Assembly (NCBI GenBank): GCA_959020865.1
Contig: CAUEUD010000090.1
Location: 1 to 13,536 of the forward strand
DNA from: Eubacterium limosum
Lineage (GTDB): Bacteria > Bacillota > Clostridia > Eubacteriales > Eubacteriaceae
DNA: 13,536 nucleotides
Reading direction: 5' to 3'
Every line of letters begins with the position of its first letter. Positions within the stretch are counted from its first letter, which is position 1. A model generated the notes under the pieces. That model was given only the letters and a program-made list of their open reading frames with translations. It was not told the DNA's origin and did not search any database. This document shows positions 12,292 through 13,536 of this stretch, piece by piece. Both the position numbers and the translations under genes were made by a program.

Positions 12292-13536
12292 TCAGACGTT
12301 TCCTTCAAGAATGTTGATCATAATGGCATTTTCTACCCGGCGGCGTTCAATCTCACAGGCAACATCATAGGGTTCCATCACTGTATGGTTAAAATTATAG
12401 GCATTTGCGTGACAGCCCCCGCCGCAGAAATATTTACACCAGCAGCTCTGGCATTTTTCTTTTTGCAGGAGATTCGCCTTACCGAACTCATCTTTGATTT
12501 CAGGGCGCTGAATGCCTTCATCCACCGTTCCCATTTTAAATTCCTCATTGCCGACAAACTGATGGCAGGGGTAGATATCCCCTTCCGGTGTCACCGCGAC
12601 ATAGTCACGGCCGGCACCACAGCCTGACAGGCGTTTATAAACACATGGGCCATTGCTCAGATCAATATTAAAATGGAAAAAATTATAATCCAAGCCTTTT
12701 TCATGGCGGTTCAGATAATCCAGGGCCAGTTTATCATATTCTGCCAGAATTTGGTCTACGTCTTCTCTCAAAATTGCGTAATCATGCGTTTCCTCTGCAA
12801 CGACAGGCTCTACAGAAATGCTTTTAAAGCCTTCCTCCGCCAGGAAGTTCACATCCTCGCCGAAATCCAGATTATGCTTGGTATAGGTGCCGCGGACATA
12901 GTAGTCCTTTTTACCCTCACGCAGAGCTGCCATTTTCTTAATCTTATCAATAATGATATCAAAGGAGCCCTTGTCATTGACGGTCCTTCGCATATTGTCA
13001 TTCACGCATTTTCTTCCATCAAGGCTCAGAACCACATTATCCATATTTTCGTCGATATAAGCCATATTTTCGTCGTCTAAAAGCACACCGTTGGTTGTGA
13101 TTGTAAATTTAAATTTCTTGTGATGGCTTTCTTCCTTACTTCTGGCATAGTCCACCAGCTCTTTAACCACATCAAAATTCATGAGCGGCTCACCGCCAAA
13201 GAAATCGACTTCCAAATTCTGACGATCTTTTGACTGTTCGACAATAAAATCAATGGCTTTCTTTCCGACTTCCAGGGGCATCAACAGCTTTTCGCCATTA
13301 AAATCCCCCTGAGAAGCAAAACAGTAATTGCACTTCAGATTGCAGTCGTGGGCAACATGGAGACAGAGGGCTTTGACCAGATCGTGGTTTTTATAGACAT
13401 TCGGATCATAGTCGCTTTCAGTAAAAAGCATTTTCTGTTTTTCAAGCATTTCAAGCTCCAGAATAACCTCCAGAAGTTCCTCCTCCGGATATTTATGCTT
13501 CAGCTTTTCTACGATCTGGTTTCGGCTCATTTCCTT
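12292..13536 (-). CDS. scfB: SCIFF peptide radical SAM/SPASM maturase, N-terminus beyond the right edge
   Basis: ScfB-type enzymes use a radical SAM [4Fe-4S] cluster and SPASM auxiliary clusters to install thioether crosslinks in SCIFF, a short ribosomal peptide with six cysteines in about 45 residues. The visible part is 414 residues. The CxxxCxxC cluster site CNLKCNYC is followed by FFGGEPLMNF and FTITTNGVLL, typical of the radical SAM core. The SPASM region holds GPCVYKRLSGCGAGRD, GDIYPCHQFVGNEEF and CQSCWCKYFCGGGCHANAYN, plus a late VACEIE cysteine. The full family length is about 450. The frame continues past the edge as Lys-Glu before the first internal Met at 13530, so that Met is not the start, and roughly 40 residues of the N-terminal peptide-recognition region are missing. 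The precursor gene scfA is expected just outside the window upstream. Assignment to SCIFF rather than another SPASM maturase is from overall resemblance. Confidence 0.87.
   Translation of the reverse strand, partial: KEMSRNQIVEKLKHKYPEEELLEVILELEMLEKQKMLFTESDYDPNVYKNHDLVKALCLHVAHDCNLKCNYCFASQGDFNGEKLLMPLEVGKKAIDFIVEQSKDRQNLEVDFFGGEPLMNFDVVKELVDYARSKEESHHKKFKFTITTNGVLLDDENMAYIDENMDNVVLSLDGRKCVNDNMRRTVNDKGSFDIIIDKIKKMAALREGKKDYYVRGTYTKHNLDFGEDVNFLAEEGFKSISVEPVVAEETHDYAILREDVDQILAEYDKLALDYLNRHEKGLDYNFFHFNIDLSNGPCVYKRLSGCGAGRDYVAVTPEGDIYPCHQFVGNEEFKMGTVDEGIQRPEIKDEFGKANLLQKEKCQSCWCKYFCGGGCHANAYNFNHTVMEPYDVACEIERRRVENAIMINILEGNV

Overview
The window looks like chromosomal core sequence from a strictly anaerobic, low-to-mid GC Firmicute. 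An Eubacterium limosum/Acetobacterium-type member of the class Clostridia fits best. The reasons are a SCIFF-type radical SAM maturase, a raiA-type RNA ahead of a long hpf, S-box control, an anaerobic homocysteine-forming gene set and a secA-prfB pair. The organism name is inference. Every gene I can support is on the minus strand, so the genes are described from right to left in transcription order.

Right edge (13536-12237): a 5'-truncated radical SAM/SPASM maturase of the SCIFF (six Cys in forty-five) peptide type, closed by a strong terminator. Next comes a monocistronic 55-residue protein with its own promoter and terminator (12174-11836). Next is a structured non-coding RNA of about 225 nt (11795-11571) with a perfect TTGACA-N17-TATAAT promoter, a terminal closing stem and a 3' GC-rich hairpin. 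It lies directly upstream of the long ribosome hibernation factor hpf (raiA) and on the same strand, which is the context of the raiA RNA motif. hpf has its own extended -10 promoter and a terminator.

Middle (10847-5131): a DUF5317-like membrane protein with a long acidic tail is followed, in the same reading frame after a single TAA, by a Glu/Pro/Ala-rich low-complexity ORF. A terminator closes this unit. Then comes secA, whose true start is probably TTG, and 18 nt later prfB (RF2), whose 25th codon is followed by a programmed +1 frameshift at CTT TGA C.

Left (5066-181): a SAM-I riboswitch with an intrinsic terminator controls a tight four-gene operon. It encodes a homocysteine synthase of the COG1900/DUF39 type, an NIL-ferredoxin, a UPF0280 (ApbE-like) protein and a cobalamin-dependent methionine synthase lacking the reactivation domain. 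Together these can build homocysteine from aspartate semialdehyde and sulfide and methylate it to methionine, under repression by S-adenosylmethionine.

Left edge (96-1): 32 codons that resemble the N-terminus of a MATE-family efflux transporter.

There is no sign of mobile elements, CRISPR arrays, tRNAs or rRNAs. Most of the content is ordinary core genome. The points worth a second look are the raiA-type RNA, the in-frame stop between two ORFs, the SAM-controlled homocysteine operon and the recoding and start-codon details.
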